Below, piece after piece: positions 1-10,901 of a stretch of DNA of 64,000 nt. The notes beneath the pieces were generated by a model. That model saw only the letters and a program-made list of their open reading frames with translations. It was not told where the DNA came from and searched no databases. This stretch comes from Phialophora verrucosa. Taxonomy: Eukaryota > Ascomycota > Eurotiomycetes > Chaetothyriales > Herpotrichiellaceae. The position numbers and the translations under genes are program-made. Each line of letters starts with the position of its first letter. The stretch's first letter is position 1. The stretch lies in NCBI GenBank assembly GCA_002099365.1, contig MSED01000002.1, positions 2,914,001 to 2,978,000 on the forward strand. The letters are read 5' to 3'.

Positions 1-1339
1 ATCACCAGAAGCGGACAAGGCCGACGGTCACAATGTACAGGAAGGTAACATGGCAAAGCCGACGCTGGGCGTCGATGTTGCTTCATATCGGCCGAATGTC
101 AAGGACGGAGTGTGGTACATTTCGCCTGTCGATGTCGAGCTGATTGCCTCTGGCGCGGGAGTGCTTGGGACAGGAGGCGGCGGATCCCCCTACCTCATGG
201 CATTGTACACACTGGACATCCTTCGCAAACGTGGCGCAGGAGTAATGCGGGTCGTCGCCCTCGAATCCTTAGAGGACGACGACCTCTGTGTTTTCGGCTC
301 CGGGTATGGCGCGCCCTCAGTGAGCAATGAGCGGATCAGTGCTGGCACGGACGTTTTCGCCGCCATCGACGCAGTTAACACCATCATGGGAATCAAAGAC
401 TTCCAGGGCATTGTGGCAGATGAGATCGGAGGGGGAAACGGACTTGTCACTTTTCCCACCAGTGCTCGGTACAATCGGCCGGTGGTTGATTGCGACTTGA
501 TGGGTCGCGCATATCCAACACTGGAGCACGGGACCCCATACGTGTATGGTCAGCCAGTGTTGCCGTTCGCAACTGCTGACTGCAAAGGCAATGCGTCCGT
601 GGTGCTCTCGGCTGAATCGAACAAGCGGGTTGAAACACTCACACGCCAAACTTGCGTTGAGATGGGCAATTCAACAGCGGCCGCTGGACGACCACTCCCT
701 GGCAATGTGATCAAGCGGTACGCAGTCCCGAACACTGTCTCCCAGGCATGGTACCTTGGACGAGCAGTCCATCTGGCCAGGCAAACGAAGCTTGACTTCA
801 TCGAAGCGATTTCAAACATAACACCTGTCAAGCAGCTCTATGCAGGCAAAATCATTGATGTTGCCCGTGACATCTCCCGCGGCTACACGGTCGGCCGCTG
901 CATCATCGCACCTCTCTCCGCCGACGAGGAAGGCGATATCAGTGCTTCCTCGCCGTCTGCCTCAAACGGGTCTCAAGAGCGTGAGACCCGATACCTGGCC
1001 ATTCCCTTTCAAAACGAATACTTGTCAGCCGGGTCCATCTCCCCACAGAATTACCATGTCAACCCGGCGTCCTCAGAGGAAGAAGAGATCATTTGCACCG
1101 TACCGGATTTGATCTCCATTCTGGGCTCCGACGGCGAAGCTCTTGGTTCACCGGAACTACGGTATGGCCTTAAAGTGAGAGTAATTGGGATGCCTGCGCA
1201 CCCACTGTGGACTGGTTCCGCGGAGGCACTGAGAGTCGGTGGGCCGGAGTTCTTTGAACTGAAGACAGAGTGGAAGAGCGTCGGGGAGTATAAGAAGCCA
1301 AGAAGCGTCATTGAAGAATTTAACGTGGTCAGCTCGTGA
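1..1339 (+). CDS. Hydantoinase/oxoprolinase-associated DUF917 protein, 5' end outside the window
   Basis: The product matches the DUF917 half of the bacterial and fungal hydantoinase/oxoprolinase-like proteins. The glycine-rich start (LGTGGGGSPY), the segment around VADEIGGGNG and the cysteine/aspartate-rich VDCDLMGRAYP block are typical. The frame stays open from base 2 to the first ATG at base 50, so that ATG is probably internal. In many fungi the DUF917 region is fused behind an HyuA-like ATP-dependent hydrolase of roughly 550 residues, and this is probably the C-terminal half of such a fusion. A predicted ring-opening role on cyclic amides such as hydantoin or 5-oxoproline is a family inference; no substrate can be read from the sequence. 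The stop at 1337-1339 faces the 3' end of the MutL gene. Confidence 0.75.
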   Translation, partial: SPEADKADGHNVQEGNMAKPTLGVDVASYRPNVKDGVWYISPVDVELIASGAGVLGTGGGGSPYLMALYTLDILRKRGAGVMRVVALESLEDDDLCVFGSGYGAPSVSNERISAGTDVFAAIDAVNTIMGIKDFQGIVADEIGGGNGLVTFPTSARYNRPVVDCDLMGRAYPTLEHGTPYVYGQPVLPFATADCKGNASVVLSAESNKRVETLTRQTCVEMGNSTAAAGRPLPGNVIKRYAVPNTVSQAWYLGRAVHLARQTKLDFIEAISNITPVKQLYAGKIIDVARDISRGYTVGRCIIAPLSADEEGDISASSPSASNGSQERETRYLAIPFQNEYLSAGSISPQNYHVNPASSEEEEIICTVPDLISILGSDGEALGSPELRYGLKVRVIGMPAHPLWTGSAEALRVGGPEFFELKTEWKSVGEYKKPRSVIEEFNVVSS

Positions 1340-1614
1340 GAGAGAAGAAGAGCGTGAGGAACAAGGTCCGGTGTCTGTCCGACGACTGCCAACAAGAGCG
1401 GCAAGGTGTGATATAAGGCGTTTTCGACTCCAGAATTGAAGCACCGACGCTGAAGAGTCTAAGCTTGAGAATCAGAACATCATCATGGCTGTGGTAGGAT
1501 GGGAATCATCAGCAGACTCAACATAGACGAGCAGACCAACAACATATAACACATCTATTGCCATCAGTAACCTCTCCATTTGGTTCGTGCGCTCAAAACC
1601 ACAACAACTTCATT

Positions 1615-4512
1615 TTAGCTCTTTTCAGTCCTGCAACAATATTTCGAAATCGTGAATTTCATATTCGCAATCATGTCCCTCTCCTCTTGCGTCTGGGTAG
1701 GGTACCTTTCAATGACTAGGTTGCCAAATGAGTATTGCCAATCTTGAAAAGTTGATGCATCAGCGGAGTCGAAATCTATGCATCCCACCTTGCCATGATT
1801 AATATATGGGTCTATTAACGAAAGATTCTGAACGCGCTCGCTGATATCTTGGAGGCTGTCGAAGATATTTGTCGTGACTTTAAGGCCGAAAGTTTTGGTT
1901 CCAGGTAATATGCTTTCGAGTGGAAGGCTGGACAACTTGGTGCGGTGCAGATTGCCCTGCAATGGCTTCGATCGCTGGCTGATCAGAAAAGCCCGCGGAT
2001 CATTTGGTGAGAGCACTGGCCGTTCGGCGGCGGCAGCCTCAGCATTAGGAGCCAGAGAGGCGCAATGCTCATAGGGATCAAGAAGTGTCTCGCTTTCTCC
2101 ATTCGGATGAGAATGGGACAAACCCTTGGTGGCTTCCTGATAACGGGTGCGACGAGGATTTGAGGTTGGCTGTTTCGAGCTGCTATCCTCTTTGCTGCCA
2201 AACCTGGCGCGATAGTTCTCAACCATTGACACTTTCTCCACGGTGCCCGCCAACACACCACTCATCTCGGGTTTGCTCGAGTTACCTAATGTATTTCTGA
2301 ACGGAGCGGACGGCGACCTAGCCTCCAATCTCCTTTGATGAGCTATCGCAGCCTTCTTTCGGCGTTCGAAGTCCATGATATCACTCAGTTCCCAATGATT
2401 TTGTGACGGCTCGCTCAGCGCACGGTCTGCGAAACTCACTGTACTTCCTCCAAGTTGAAGTTGCTGGCTCGAGGGCAGGCTCATATTGTCTTGTCCGTCT
2501 GGCTCTGCGCTAATAGAGAGGCTTCGTGATCCTCCTTGTAGCAATAGCCCACGGCGATCATGAAGACTAGAGGGTGGTGTTGGGGGCAGTCCCCCAGACG
2601 CCTGGCCTTGAGGTCTGCATTTGGAAGGCATTTTGAAAGGCTTTTGCCCTGGTCCCCACCGACCAATCTGCGAGCTAGAGGGCGTCGCCTTGTATGCTGC
2701 GGTCGTCACATCAGGATTTACCGTGGTGGTTCCTGCCGATGAGCTGGGGCTTTGAATGTTTGAACTTGTGCCCCCAGGACGGGTAAGGTTAGGTGACCCA
2801 GTATTTGGTGTCAACCATGACTGTAAGCCTGTCTGCTGGATCGAGGCAGCATGATTGTTCCCAGGGCAAATTCGGCCCGATGCTTCTTCGTCGTCTAAGC
2901 CCGTGGTAGCTTCAGTTCGTCGTCTCATGGGAGGCGCTGGTCTTGGGGATGTAGACGGAGTTGGGTGCGCGCCGCGTAGTGGGTGAGTTCCGCAATCTCC
3001 CGAACGAGCGGTAGGCAGAGCTTCTTCATCTTGAATCTTTGACCCTGCACCTGTCCTCGTCCTAGACGACCCGCCTGTTTGTTTGTCGACCATCTTTACG
3101 GGTTTAACCTTAGCATTCATAGCCGCGATGATAAACGGATTCCTCAGGCTTGATCCACGTAGAGTTGATTCATCTGGGCTTAGCGATTCTCGCTCGTCTT
3201 CAGTATCTACTGCATCCCTTTCTTCTGCATCAGCTTGGTTTGAACGAAGCATGTCTTGGTCGAAGAAGGGCGTCCCAACCGGGGAAGCTGTGTCCTTGTC
3301 ATTGGCTGGACAGTCCACCCGTTCTTCATGGTTACCGGGCTTGGGATATGCTCGACGGAACAAGCTTTCCACCAGTGACGATAGGTGAACAGAGTGAAGG
3401 TCAAGGAAAAGGACGTCATCCTTCGTCGGCTCGACGTTGACATCGTAGCTTTCTGGGGGACAACGTATCTGCATGCAGAGGAATGGCCGCCGGACCGAAG
3501 CACCAGCCGATGACAAGACGCTGTTCTGGATATGGCGCTTATAGGACTTGATAATGTCTTTCATTGTATGTCGTTCGGCGCTGACTGGGCGGCCGTCGAT
3601 GGAAATATACTGTGTCGTATTGCGTATCTTGGCAGGATCTGACTTGTCAACATAGTCCCAATAAGTTCACAAATTTTGACATACCGGCAGATGCGGAGAT
3701 CAAGATTGCGCTGATGCCCCAGCCGGTGGCAGGAATAGCATCGCAGTCAGTAGACGTTATAGTATGAGTCGTACAAGCAGACGCGATCTCCTTCCCGACA
3801 ATCTTTGTAGCGATTTCGGTCAGAGAATGCCTCGGAGTCGCAGTGTAAGTCCAGTTGAGCTTGTCATTCTTTGCCTTCAACACCTTCAACGAGAAGCGTA
3901 CTTCAGGTCTCGCGAAGGCGAAGGAGAAAAGGAGAGATTTTATAGCCTCCAAAGTTTTCGTAGTCGCCTTCAAAGCCGACTGTTTCCTAACCGGTATCTT
4001 CGTGAGGAAATCCTGCACGCGTGTCGTTGTTCCGACGGGATGAGAAGCTGAAGAAGAACTGAAATGGTCATGATACAATGAGCCTAAGAAGACCTTTACG
4101 CCACCTACCTGATCATTCCGGAAGCAGCATACTTTATCGATGTTCCCACGACCTCCCCGTCCACACGGGTAGTGATGATCACACATTGACTCAGTTCGAC
4201 TATACTGGCCAGTGCTTCACCTCGAAATCCGAGAAAGGCACCGCCGAGACGTCCGAGGTCGTCAATGGTTCTGATCTTAGAAGTACAACCGCGCTTACAA
4301 AGAAGCTGTCGATCTTGAACATGGATGCCAGTACCGTTGTCTTTGATCTGGATGACGTCTAGTGTATTCGCTGAGATTTCAATACTGATAGCGGAGGCTT
4401 GGGCATCCAAAGCATTATCGATGAGCTCTTTAACGACTGATTTAGCATCATTCAAGACCAGAGAAGAGCCGAGAGCGCGAGTAGTATCCTCCGGCAGAGC
4501 TGCAATTGGCAT
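1615..4512 (-). CDS. MLH2: DNA mismatch repair MutL homologue, PMS1/MLH2 type
   Basis: Three exons are proposed: 4512-4109, 4058-3685 and 3638-1615. They are joined by 50- and 46-base GT-AG introns and encode 933 residues. The N-terminus is a GHKL ATPase of the MutL family, with E29 and N33 in KELIDNALDA, DNGTG at 58-62 and GFRGEAL at 95-101. The transducer-domain motif YDVNVEPTKDD lies near 324-334. The central part is long, Ser/Pro-rich and probably disordered. I see no metal-binding DQHAxxExxxxE endonuclease motif in the C-terminal third, unlike yeast Pms1 and Mlh3. That and the N-terminus favour the MLH2 (human PMS1) subfamily, an accessory MutL partner of Mlh1 in the nucleus. The start is the first ATG of the conserved N-terminus. 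MluI-box-like motifs lie just upstream. Confidence 0.88.
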
Positions 4513-4889
4513 CCTGTAACCATCGAGGATACCGTCGACGCGCCGGCAAGTCCTTGAGAGATGAAGGTGAAGTGAAATTCAGTTCAAGGAGAGATCCACT
4601 CGAGGCGCGTCTCGACTTGGAGCCGACGCGTCGCTAGCGGCTCGGCAGACTACGGAGGATTCTTCTTCCCCAAGGTGCAATGCAAAGGATCTCAGGGCTT
4701 CTCTGAGTTGGAGGCGACACATCTTAAGCGCCTTCGGTACTCATGGTCTGGACTCTGCCTCTGCAGATAACCAGTAACAAGCTCACACCTTTGCAGATGG
4801 TGGGTGTCAGTAGGTGTGTTTGGCTTTGAAGTTGCTCGCTCGCTGTTACTCTGTACAGACTGGTCTGTCCGCGCACGTCACTTGCTACC
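4513..4889. promoter_or_regulatory. Divergent promoter with MluI cell-cycle box motifs
   Basis: This 377-base region separates the minus-strand MutL gene from the plus-strand Old Yellow Enzyme pseudogene. It holds an exact ACGCGT at 4626-4631 and related GACGCGCC and GGCGCGTC stretches between about 4536 and 4605, all within 120 bases of the MutL start codon. ACGCGT is the core site for MBF-type factors, which drive G1/S expression of replication and repair genes in fungi. Assigning these sites to the repair gene is inference. Confidence 0.4.
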
Positions 4890-6290
4890 ATGTCGACAAC
4901 AGCATCGGTTGACATTATCAAGTCTCCCCTCGTCTCCCCTCACACTTCCCTGCGGACTCACCTTGCCTAATCGTCTAGTGAAATGTCCCATGCAAGAAAC
5001 ATGCGCCGAGCCTCCCAACTTCGACCCTCCCATCGACAAATTCCGTGCCCTCTACAGTGCCTGGGCCAATGCTCGCTATGGCATGCTCCTCACCAGCCAA
5101 GTCCTGGTGGACCCGCCTTTTTTCTCCCTCCCAGGTGATATTACTGGCAAAGTGGAAAGAATGGGCTCGCATTGCCCAAGCAGGGGAACTCCTTGCGTGG
5201 TTCAAATCTCACACCCTGGCAGAACGAGCATTTTTGGAGCAGGCATCAGGCCATTAGACATGGCACCTTTGTGTCCATTTAACGTACCTGTAAGGGTAGG
5301 CGATACATGGCTAGACAAGGTGGTAGTAGAGAAACTGTTGGCTACACCAAAGGCAATGGAGCTTGACGAGGTAGACGAGGCGGTGGGCAACTTCATCCGA
5401 GCTGCCCGTCTCGCCGATCAAGCCGGTTTTGCCGGGGTTCAACTGCATGCAGCTCATGGATTCCTTATCTCGCAATTCCTTTCACCTCACACCAACCGCC
5501 GCACGGAGGAGTACGGTGGCAGCCTAGAAAAGTGCCTTCGCTTTTTGCAGCGTCTCGTCAACGAAATCCGCGCGGTATGCCCCCCCACCCTTCTGCGTAG
5601 GCGTCAAGATCAACTCAGCAGATTATATGGAAAATGGAGGATTGACACAAGACGAGGCCCTTGAACAAGTGCGCTGGTTAGTGGAATGCGGCGAAGTCGA
5701 CTTCGTCGATATCAGTGGCGGTAATGCCGAAGCGACCACACGCGAGTTGCACAACACTTTTGGTCGCAGGACACTTGAGATGGCGCCTAAGCGCAAGAGT
5801 ACGCGGATCCGTGAGGCTTTCTTTAGTGACTTTGCGGAGAAATTCGAGCGATTGCACAGCAGGGTGCCGATGCAGTTGAGTGGCGGCTGGCGTTCACGTA
5901 ATGGCATGGCAGGTGCAATCGACAACGGGTCTTGCCAGCTCATCGGTCTTGGTCGCACAGCCACTCTGCAGACCGCATTATCGAAGGATATCTTGTTGAA
6001 CACTGAGATTCCTGATGATGAGGCACTTTCTATGCCTCACGAGGTCTGGGGCTTGTGGCTCGCAACCTGGATGCCTGTCAAGGCTGGTTGGGGTCGGTCT
6101 GCCGGGAGAGTTTCTACTGGAACATGACGCCCATGGCGAGTGGGCTAGCAAGTGATCCTTATGCGAGCCTGCCGTGGGTCGTCTTGTCGGCACTATGGAG
6201 GGGATGAAGGGTGTGCTCAAGTGTGCAATTCAGTGGTTGTCGGCGAGACTGAGATATTCCTTCACCACGCAGCCTGTGAAATCGGACTGA
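4890..6290 (+). pseudogene. Old Yellow Enzyme family NADH:flavin oxidoreductase, broken by several frame changes
   Basis: The parts read clearly as one FMN-dependent ene-reductase: SPLTLPCGLTLPNRLVK, a barrel region with HAAHGFLISQFLSPHTNRR and EEYGGS, then a C-terminal IGLGRTA segment. No single frame carries it. A well-placed ATG at 4890 starts in one frame. The body switches frame near 4935, again at a run of seven C near 5580-5586, again near 6086, again near 6111, and back by one near 6187. Four changes behave as single-base gains and one as a single-base loss. No GT-AG intron of usual length explains them. Other genes in the window are intact, so generalised assembly error is unlikely, though errors local to this locus remain possible. 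The uninterrupted pieces 4804-5664 and 5627-6127 should not be read as two genes. Confidence 0.75.
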
Positions 6291-6707
6291 AAGTTAATTA
6301 GCGCCTCCTGACTTTCCTTAGAGATCAGCGAGACTGTAAAATGCTACAGTTCTAGCATCGACGAGATCCTGAGCCGTGCAAGATCGAACCTAACGTAAAC
6401 TCCCATTACTGGCAGTATCACAGAAGACTTGGACGTCGTCTTTGTCTTCAATCGCGGGAGCAATTTCGGGTATGCTGGATTACGGAGGAGTAGCTGACAC
6501 CGATGCGTCTTGTTTTCGCTCCCGATAAGTTGTTGCAATTCTCGACATCTATCCAATCCGAAGCGAATACTCCTTTTACGCGGACCTAGACACTGGCGAT
6601 AGTCTCGATCGATGTACTCCGAGCTGAAATGATGAGAACGCTTTTGAACACAGAAGAACGTCCTACAGTACACTCGTTGAAAGTACGGGTCAACCTTCGG
6701 CTTAGAA
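6291..6707. other. Intergenic region before the palmitoyltransferase gene
   Basis: About 400 bases between the decayed oxidoreductase and the PFA4 start. It should contain the PFA4 promoter. I see no recognisable motif or small gene in it. Confidence 0.4.
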
Positions 6708-8092
6708 ATGGACACCCAACAACTGGCAAGATTCGCCGTGCCGGCCGTTGTAACGCTGGTCGCTTTCCTTTCGTACTCGTCTCAGTACCTTTTCAGTCAC
6801 ACTGAACCGGGGCCCCTTACTTTCAAGCAGAAGGTCACGTTCAACGCATTAGTAGCATGCATATGGATCAGCTACGCACGTGCGTGCACGGCGGATCCTG
6901 GACGAATTCCACTTGGTTGGAAGCCGGACGAGACTGAAGATATCGACTCGGCCGGCCCCAGGGAGAAGGCAGTCTCAAGGCAGAGATATTGTCGGAAGTG
7001 TGAAGCTATCAAACCTCCAAGGTCGCATCACTGCAGAGTGTGTAAAAGGTACGTAGGTTTGCTCGTCTCTGAATACCATGCTGACTGTGTCAGATGTATC
7101 CCGAAAATGGACCATCATTGTCCTTGGACGGTCAACTGTGTATCACACTTTACGTTCCCTCATTTCATGCGTTTCCTGTGGTATGCCGTATTCTCCATGT
7201 GCTATCTCGAGTACTTTTTGTGCCTGCGAGCTGGCGCCATTTGGGAAAATCGCAATATGCCCAGTGTAAGCCCGTCGTCCCTTTCCGATGACCGGGAACT
7301 GACCTAAATCACCAGTACCTAGGCCCGTCTCCCTGGCAGCTCGTCCATCTCCTCATCCTGATGATCGTCAATACCCTCACCGTCTTTCTCGTCTCCATCA
7401 CGTTCTTTCGCGCGATCTATGGGCTCGGTGCCAATGTTACCACCATTGAGAGCTGGGAGATCGAACGTCATGAGCAGCTTCTTCGTCGAGCTCGCGCTCT
7501 TGGAGGCTACTTGGATGGGCCCGACGGTATTCGAATGAAACTCGTGAAACAAGAATTTCCCTACGATATTGGCATCTGGAACAATATCTGCCAGGGCATG
7601 GGCTCAGTAAACCCAATTGCTTGGTTTTGGCCGTTTTCTGCAAGTCCGAGGACTGATGGGTTAGTCTTCGAGACCAATGGGTTTGAGGATCCAGGGACAA
7701 GCTGGCCCCCGCCAGATCCTGATCGAATGCCTCGAGTCGAGCGCCCAGTTGACCTCCAAGATGCTTTTGTGCATGACCACGGCAGCCTATCTCCAGATCA
7801 GGAGATGGTAGCATTCAAGCAGCGACAGCAGGCAGATTTTGAGAGGCGTTCCCAGTCCTACGGTGTTCAGCGGAGGAAACCATTCCATGAACGATTCGCA
7901 CAGGACAGCCTCGGGCCGATAGAGGACGATTATGCCCACCCGGACGAGGACTCTGACAGCGGCGAGGAAGGTTGGCGAGACTCCGACGGAAACCGGCTCA
8001 AAGACTACGGCGTAGACGAAGATGTCGAGTTCTACGATGAAGACAACATTCCGATCGCAGAGTTATTGAAGCGGCGGAGAGAAGCGCGTTGA
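6708..8092 (+). CDS. PFA4: DHHC palmitoyltransferase Pfa4
   Basis: Three exons (6708-7048, 7094-7265, 7316-8092) with introns of 45 and 50 bases give 429 residues, the usual Pfa4 length. The cysteine-rich domain has RYCRKCEAIKPPRSHHC, and the DHHC tetrad falls at residues 120-123 in MDHHCPWTVNC. Without the first splice the frame would break this domain, which supports the junction. Four membrane segments are visible: two before the DHHC domain and two after it (FMRFLWYAVFS and LLILMIVNTLTVFLV). The C-terminal tail is acidic. Pfa4-type enzymes act in the ER membrane and S-acylate cargo such as chitin synthase Chs3 in yeast. The mechanism uses the DHHC cysteine as acyl carrier. The role in this organism is inferred from family membership. 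Confidence 0.92.
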
Positions 8093-8901
8093 TACGGTAG
8101 ATGGGCACCATGATATAGGACAGAGCCCGATTGTTGGAGATGCCGACCCCACGGATTGCCGTTCGAGGCTGCTTGCCACCATTAGCCGGCCGGACGCCTT
8201 GAGTGCCTGGATGCCTCTTCAGAAGATTCCCGTTCCCTATGCGGCGATGCACCCGCGAAGGCCGCGTTGATCACGCCAGATTGAAGGGAAATCTTTCGCA
8301 TGAAGCGGGTAAGATGTGCGTGGGGGGACCATGTCACACCCCACCACGTGGAGGTTGATGGTGGGACTGGAATATCAATGATCCGGGGAGCGACCTTTCC
8401 ACCGCACCGCGAGGTGCTTCGCCCACTGTTCACGCTATGTTCTCCCGGTCTGGAGCTGGCGAGATCATCATCTGCGAGCCAAGATACGAGTACTCTGTAT
8501 TGGAATACGCATTGCCGGACGATACAGCCGGAGTTGATTCAAGTAGTTGTACAGGTACACGAGCCGCACGACGGTGATCCAGGCATTCCAGTTCCGGGAT
8601 GAATGACTGACTCTCGAGAACTTCCCCACCCCACGTCTCCAGAGCCTGCGGGGCAAAGTTGGATAAACATGATGAACTCAGGCGCAAGGGTTCGGCACAT
8701 TGCCCGGCGAGAAGGCACATTTTACAATGAAATATAATGCATGCGACGGGCCTTTCAGTTCTCTCGTAAAGTAAACTTTTCTTAGCCACCGTCAGGATAA
8801 CAGCTCCAGCCCAGCTTAAGGCATTTTAGGTCGTCTTGCAACTTGTCTAGGCTCAACCTACGCAGATCCGACCCGGAGACACATTTGCACATCAGACGAA
8901 G
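8093..8901. other. Intergenic region
   Basis: About 800 bases between PFA4 and the aldolase gene. Short open frames on both strands lack protein-like composition. I see no RNA gene or repeat. Confidence 0.4.
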
Positions 8902-9858
8902 ATGAACGGCCACCGCGCGACCCGGGCATTGAAGCCCGGCATCAATGTCCCCATAGTTACTATTTTCAAGGAGAACGAGGACGTCGACGTGGATGCCATC
9001 GCAAAGCACGCCGTTAGACTCGCAAAGGCTGGCCTCACTTCGATCACCTGCCAAGGATCCAATGGCGAAGCAGTGCATCTGACCAAGGAGGAACGGATAC
9101 TAGTCACAAGCACCGTCCGGCAAGCCGTTGACGGCGCCGGCTTCACCGACATGCCCATTGTCGTTGGCTGTGCGGCACAATCAGTGCGAGAGACGATTGA
9201 GTTTTGCCGAGATGCCTACAAAGCTGGTGGCGATGCTGCTCTGGTTCTCCCTCCCTGCTACTACAAGGCGGCATACAAGCCCGAAAACTTTGTCGAATAC
9301 TTCCAGGCCGTCGCCGATGGGTCACCGATCCCTATCCTCATTTACAACTATCCTGGCGCGGTCGCAGGCGTGGATCTCGACTCCGACACCATCATCAAAC
9401 TGTCCAAGCATCCCAACATCCGGGGATGCAAACTCACCTGCGGCAACACGGGCAAACTGAACAGAATTGCTCACGCGGTGAATGCCGCCACCCCTACAGA
9501 TGCCGGCTCGGGCTGGCTGTGCTTGGGCGGGTCGGCAGATTTCACGCTTCAGACTTTGATTGCAGGCGGCTCCGGAATCATCACGGGCCTGGGCAACGTG
9601 GTGCCAAAAGCCTGCGTCAAGGTGTTCGACCTGTATGCCGAGGGCAAGGTCGACGAGGCGCAGAAACTGCAGGCAATCGTGGCGCGAGGAGACTGGGGCG
9701 TCATCGCGGGCGGAATTACAGGTACCAAGGCCGCCTTGGAGTCGTACTTTGGCTACGGCGGGTATGCTCGGCGCCCGCTGCCCAAGCCCAGCAAGGACGA
9801 AGTGGCCAAGTATGAGGCCATGTTGAAGGAGGTCGTCGAGCTTGAGAACTCACTGTAA
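8902..9858 (+). CDS. DapA-family aldolase, likely L-threo-3-deoxy-hexulosonate aldolase type
   Basis: Single-exon gene for 318 residues, the normal size for class I lyases of the DHDPS/NAL family. The family GxxGE motif appears as GSNGE at 52-56, the catalytic tyrosine is Y148 in IYNYP, and the Schiff-base lysine is K177 in RGCKLTCGN. The replacement of the bacterial DapA residues around IYNYPG and the Cys-rich lysine context resemble fungal enzymes such as Lga1/GaaC, which cleaves 2-keto-3-deoxy-L-galactonate to pyruvate and L-glyceraldehyde in D-galacturonate breakdown. A related 4-hydroxy-2-oxoglutarate aldolase is the main alternative. Lysine biosynthesis is unlikely because fungi use the aminoadipate route. 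Family assignment is firm; the substrate is inferred. Confidence 0.85.
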   Translation: MNGHRATRALKPGINVPIVTIFKENEDVDVDAIAKHAVRLAKAGLTSITCQGSNGEAVHLTKEERILVTSTVRQAVDGAGFTDMPIVVGCAAQSVRETIEFCRDAYKAGGDAALVLPPCYYKAAYKPENFVEYFQAVADGSPIPILIYNYPGAVAGVDLDSDTIIKLSKHPNIRGCKLTCGNTGKLNRIAHAVNAATPTDAGSGWLCLGGSADFTLQTLIAGGSGIITGLGNVVPKACVKVFDLYAEGKVDEAQKLQAIVARGDWGVIAGGITGTKAALESYFGYGGYARRPLPKPSKDEVAKYEAMLKEVVELENSL

Positions 9859-10901
9859 AGGAACCCGAAGGTGTTGGGAGAAGGGAGCTGAGATAGTGTA
9901 GATCCATGCATCTGGAGGGCGTCAAGCGCGGACGAGAAATTATGGCACACTACATATGTACTCGGCACGTAACAAGGAATTTATTTTAAATCCAGCCACG
10001 AGTCACGAAAACCAAGGTCGGTGGCGCATTGCGCGGTGAAGCGAGAAACACTTGCGTCGTAAGCGAATCGCGTGGCTAGGCCACCGAGCTGGAGCTTCGT
10101 GAGCTTCCAATTTGGACGCACAGACGGTAACATAAATTAGTCCTTGCTCCGTTCATTTCCTCCTGAGTTAGCCAGCTCGTCAACGTCTTCCGTCCCCCAG
10201 GCAGCTCCTCTCAGCTTCCTGCGGTTCTGCCTCGACTACCTCGCTCCGCCGTCATGGCGCCACTTGCCATTGGCCTTGATGCGCAGTCTGACGCAGTTCC
10301 GCAGTCTGTCTCGAAACCAACGCACAAGGTGCATGAAACTTACATGACGATGCTCCGTCCCCAGCCATTTCTGCCGCTGCAGACCTATGGCGAAGTTTCT
10401 TGATCCTCTTTGGCCCTGCAGGCTCTGCTGACCGACCATTCACCTCGCGCGCGACACGTTTAATCCCAGAAATTATGCCTTGCCGCCGCGTGTTGTGAAT
10501 CGGCCCCTTCGTCAGCCTCCGCATCGTGTCCAAGGCAAAGTGACAACGCAGCACCCGCGGTACTTCCATGTCGCCGCCTCTTACTGGCGTCTCCTCCCTG
10601 GCAAGTTCTCAGCTTTCGGTTTCTGCTAGAGATGAATGGCCCTGCATGGAGCTCCGGCCTGCTAGTCACTGCAGCTCATCTCCCGAAGCGCCACTGTCGT
10701 TCCAAGGCGCTCCGCTGTCAGCGCCGCCGCAACGCTGTGTCCGAGCTTCATGGCGAGCTGATCATCACCGCTCATCTGCCTTTTATTCGAGGACCTCATC
10801 GTCATGCCACCTCACTGAGCGGGCTGGCGCCTGTTGGTCTTTTCTTTTATTCCTTTATCTTGTCTTTTGGTTTTGCCGTTTAGATCTCAAAACATGCCCC
10901 A
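9859..10901. other. Intergenic region with a TACATATGTAC palindrome
   Basis: About 1 kb between the aldolase and the lactone oxidase. An 11-base palindrome TACATATGTAC sits at 9951-9961, matching two 12-base copies elsewhere in the window. The last 100 bases before 10902 are rich in T and C, like a fungal promoter or leader. I see no supported gene. Confidence 0.4.

Noticed and set aside
5627..6127. Separate 166-residue gene
   Set aside because: It is the continuation of the Old Yellow Enzyme protein after a one-base frame change, not an independent gene.
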